A stretch of 7,260 bases of DNA from Pseudomonas sp. (GTDB lineage: Bacteria > Pseudomonadota > Gammaproteobacteria > Pseudomonadales > Pseudomonadaceae): the NCBI GenBank assembly GCA_007117785.1, contig SKFV01000083.1, forward strand, positions 1 through 7,260. Direction: 5' to 3'. The translations under genes and the position numbers were made by a program. The notes beneath the pieces are model-generated. The model was not told the DNA's origin. It saw nothing but the letters and a program-made list of their open reading frames with translations, and made no database searches. The number at the start of each line of letters is the position of its first letter. The first letter of the stretch is position 1. Of the stretch, positions 6,512 through 7,260 are shown in pieces.

Positions 6512-6516
6512 CCTCC
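6512..6516 (-). promoter_or_regulatory. Ribosome binding site that fixes the trmJ GTG start
   Basis: On the minus strand GGAGG is followed by five bases and GTG (6506-6504), which begins VLDRVRVVLVN, the place where TrmJ homologues start (MLDR in P. aeruginosa). A second GTG two codons earlier overlaps the Shine-Dalgarno itself and is unlikely to be used. Confidence 0.75.
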
Positions 6517-6535
6517 GGGGGAAACAGGACCCGAC

Positions 6536-6541
6536 ATCTTA
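6536..6541 (-). promoter_or_regulatory. Weak candidate -10 for trmJ
   Basis: The minus strand reads TTTTGTAAGAT about 30 bases before the trmJ GTG. TAAGAT matches TATAAT at four of six positions, and no convincing -35 lies 16-18 bases upstream. Some promoter must lie in or near this 124-base divergent spacer, because the next gene on the other side is suhB on the opposite strand; this is the best candidate I can see. Confidence 0.25.
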
Positions 6542-6564
6542 CAAAAGCCAGGGCATAAAGACCA

Positions 6565-6593
6565 TTCATGTATTGCCCAGTGTCTGCTACAAT
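6565..6593 (+). promoter_or_regulatory. Putative sigma-70 promoter of suhB with extended -10
   Basis: TGC-TACAAT (TACAAT at 6588-6593) is an extended -10 differing from consensus at one base. Seventeen bases upstream is TTCATG (6565-6570), a half-matching -35, which is tolerable with an extended -10. Transcription would begin near 6600, leaving a leader of about 30 bases to the suhB ATG. Confidence 0.5.
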
Positions 6594-6630
6594 TTCCGGC
6601 TTTTCACCATTCCTCAGTTGAGATACACCT

Positions 6631-7260
6631 ATGCAACCCATGTTGAACATCGCCCTGCGCGCCGCCCGCAGCGCGGGAGAATTGATTTACCGCTCCATGG
6701 AACGCCTGGATGTGCTCAGCGTCAGTGAAAAAGACGCCCACGACTACGTATCTGAAGTCGATCATGCGGCAGAACGCACCATCATCCAGCATCTGCAGAA
6801 AGCCTTCCCGGATCATGGCATTCATGCCGAAGAGTCCGGCTTTATGCCCGGCCGCGGCGACGGCGCTGACACCGTCTGGATTATTGATCCACTGGACGGC
6901 ACCACCAACTTCCTGCGTGGTGTGCCGCACTTTGCGGTCAGCATTGCCTGCCGGATAAAAGGACGCCTTGAGCACGCAGTGGTCCTGGATCCAGTGCGTC
7001 AGGAAGAATTTACTGCCAGCCGCGGCCGTGGCGCTGCGCTGAATGGCCGTCGCCTGCGGGTGACCAATCGCAAGAGTCTCGATGGCGCCCTGCTGGGCAC
7101 CGGTTTCCCGTTCCGTGACAATCAGATGGAAGGCCTGGACAACTATCTGGCCATGTTTCACGACCTGGTGGGCCCGACCGCTGGCATCCGTCGCTGCGGC
7201 GCCGCGAGCCTGGATCTGGCCTATGTTGCCGCCGGCCGCTATGACGCTTTCTGGGAATCC
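6631..7260 (+). CDS. suhB: Inositol-1-monophosphatase family protein SuhB, truncated by the window edge
   Basis: The first 210 codons of the gene are present; about 60 residues are missing on the right. The start MQPMLNIALRAARSAGELIY is essentially that of Pseudomonas SuhB. Metal and phosphate motifs of the family are intact: the EES motif at Glu67-Glu68 (HAEESGF), WIIDPLDGTTNF with Asp86 and Asp89, and a later GAASLDLAYVAAGRYDAFWE block. SuhB is a Mg-dependent inositol monophosphatase fold protein; in E. coli it also joins the Nus complex that promotes rRNA antitermination and maturation, and in P. aeruginosa it influences virulence regulation. The final metal ligand motif (WDxAAG) would lie just beyond the window. 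The Shine-Dalgarno (GAG about 11 bases upstream) is weak. Divergent orientation from trmJ is the conserved arrangement. Confidence 0.96.
   Translation, partial: MQPMLNIALRAARSAGELIYRSMERLDVLSVSEKDAHDYVSEVDHAAERTIIQHLQKAFPDHGIHAEESGFMPGRGDGADTVWIIDPLDGTTNFLRGVPHFAVSIACRIKGRLEHAVVLDPVRQEEFTASRGRGAALNGRRLRVTNRKSLDGALLGTGFPFRDNQMEGLDNYLAMFHDLVGPTAGIRRCGAASLDLAYVAAGRYDAFWES

Noticed and set aside
6551..6578. GGGCA/TGCCC inverted repeat in the trmJ-suhB spacer as a shared operator
   Set aside because: The arms are five bases with an 18-base spacer, which is expected by chance in a sequence of this length.
6604..7161. Open frame of 185 codons on the minus strand opposite suhB
   Set aside because: It is the antisense shadow of suhB, whose protein motifs are unambiguous; it also covers the suhB start and leader.

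Overview
The window looks like a core chromosomal segment of a gammaproteobacterium of the Pseudomonadaceae. The gene contents and order, ispG-rodZ-pilF-rlmN-ndk-(isc)-cysE-trmJ with a divergent suhB, match the locus known from Pseudomonas aeruginosa (PA3803-PA3818), and every protein resembles its Pseudomonas counterpart. By eye the base composition is only moderately GC-rich, which would suit a lower-GC lineage such as Halopseudomonas; that placement is inference. No mobile element, CRISPR array, tRNA or rRNA is visible.

Layout. Eight genes are on the minus strand and read from about 6506 down to 1: trmJ (tRNA 2'-O-methyltransferase), cysE (serine acetyltransferase), an iscS-like cysteine desulfurase, ndk (nucleoside diphosphate kinase), rlmN (rRNA/tRNA m2A methyltransferase), pilF (type IV pilus pilotin lipoprotein), rodZ (cell-shape protein) and the first 94 codons of ispG (isoprenoid synthesis). 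trmJ-cysE-iscS are packed with gaps of 2 and 5 bases. ndk-rlmN-pilF-rodZ-ispG is a second tight run, with gaps of 30, 22 and 9 bases and a 4-base ATGA overlap between pilF and rodZ. suhB starts on the plus strand at 6631 and runs off the right edge. Only two spacers exceed 100 bases: ndk-iscS (131 bp, with a promoter-like TATAAT inside a perfect inverted repeat) and trmJ-suhB (124 bp, divergent promoters).

The departure from the expected order is at the isc locus. In P. aeruginosa, iscR lies between cysE and iscS, and iscU-iscA-hscB-hscA-fdx-iscX lie between iscS and ndk. Here all of these are absent and iscS stands alone. The encoded desulfurase keeps the PLP lysine, the catalytic cysteine loop and E. 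coli IscS numbering throughout, but it stops at residue 382 and lacks the roughly 22-residue C-terminal tail that contributes to IscU binding in canonical IscS. Absence of the scaffold gene and absence of the scaffold-binding tail fit each other. They suggest a desulfurase working outside a local ISC machine, for example in tRNA thiolation or alongside a SUF system encoded elsewhere, although two clients needing 4Fe-4S clusters (RlmN, IspG) are encoded just downstream.

The remaining genes look like intact housekeeping genes with their family motifs.
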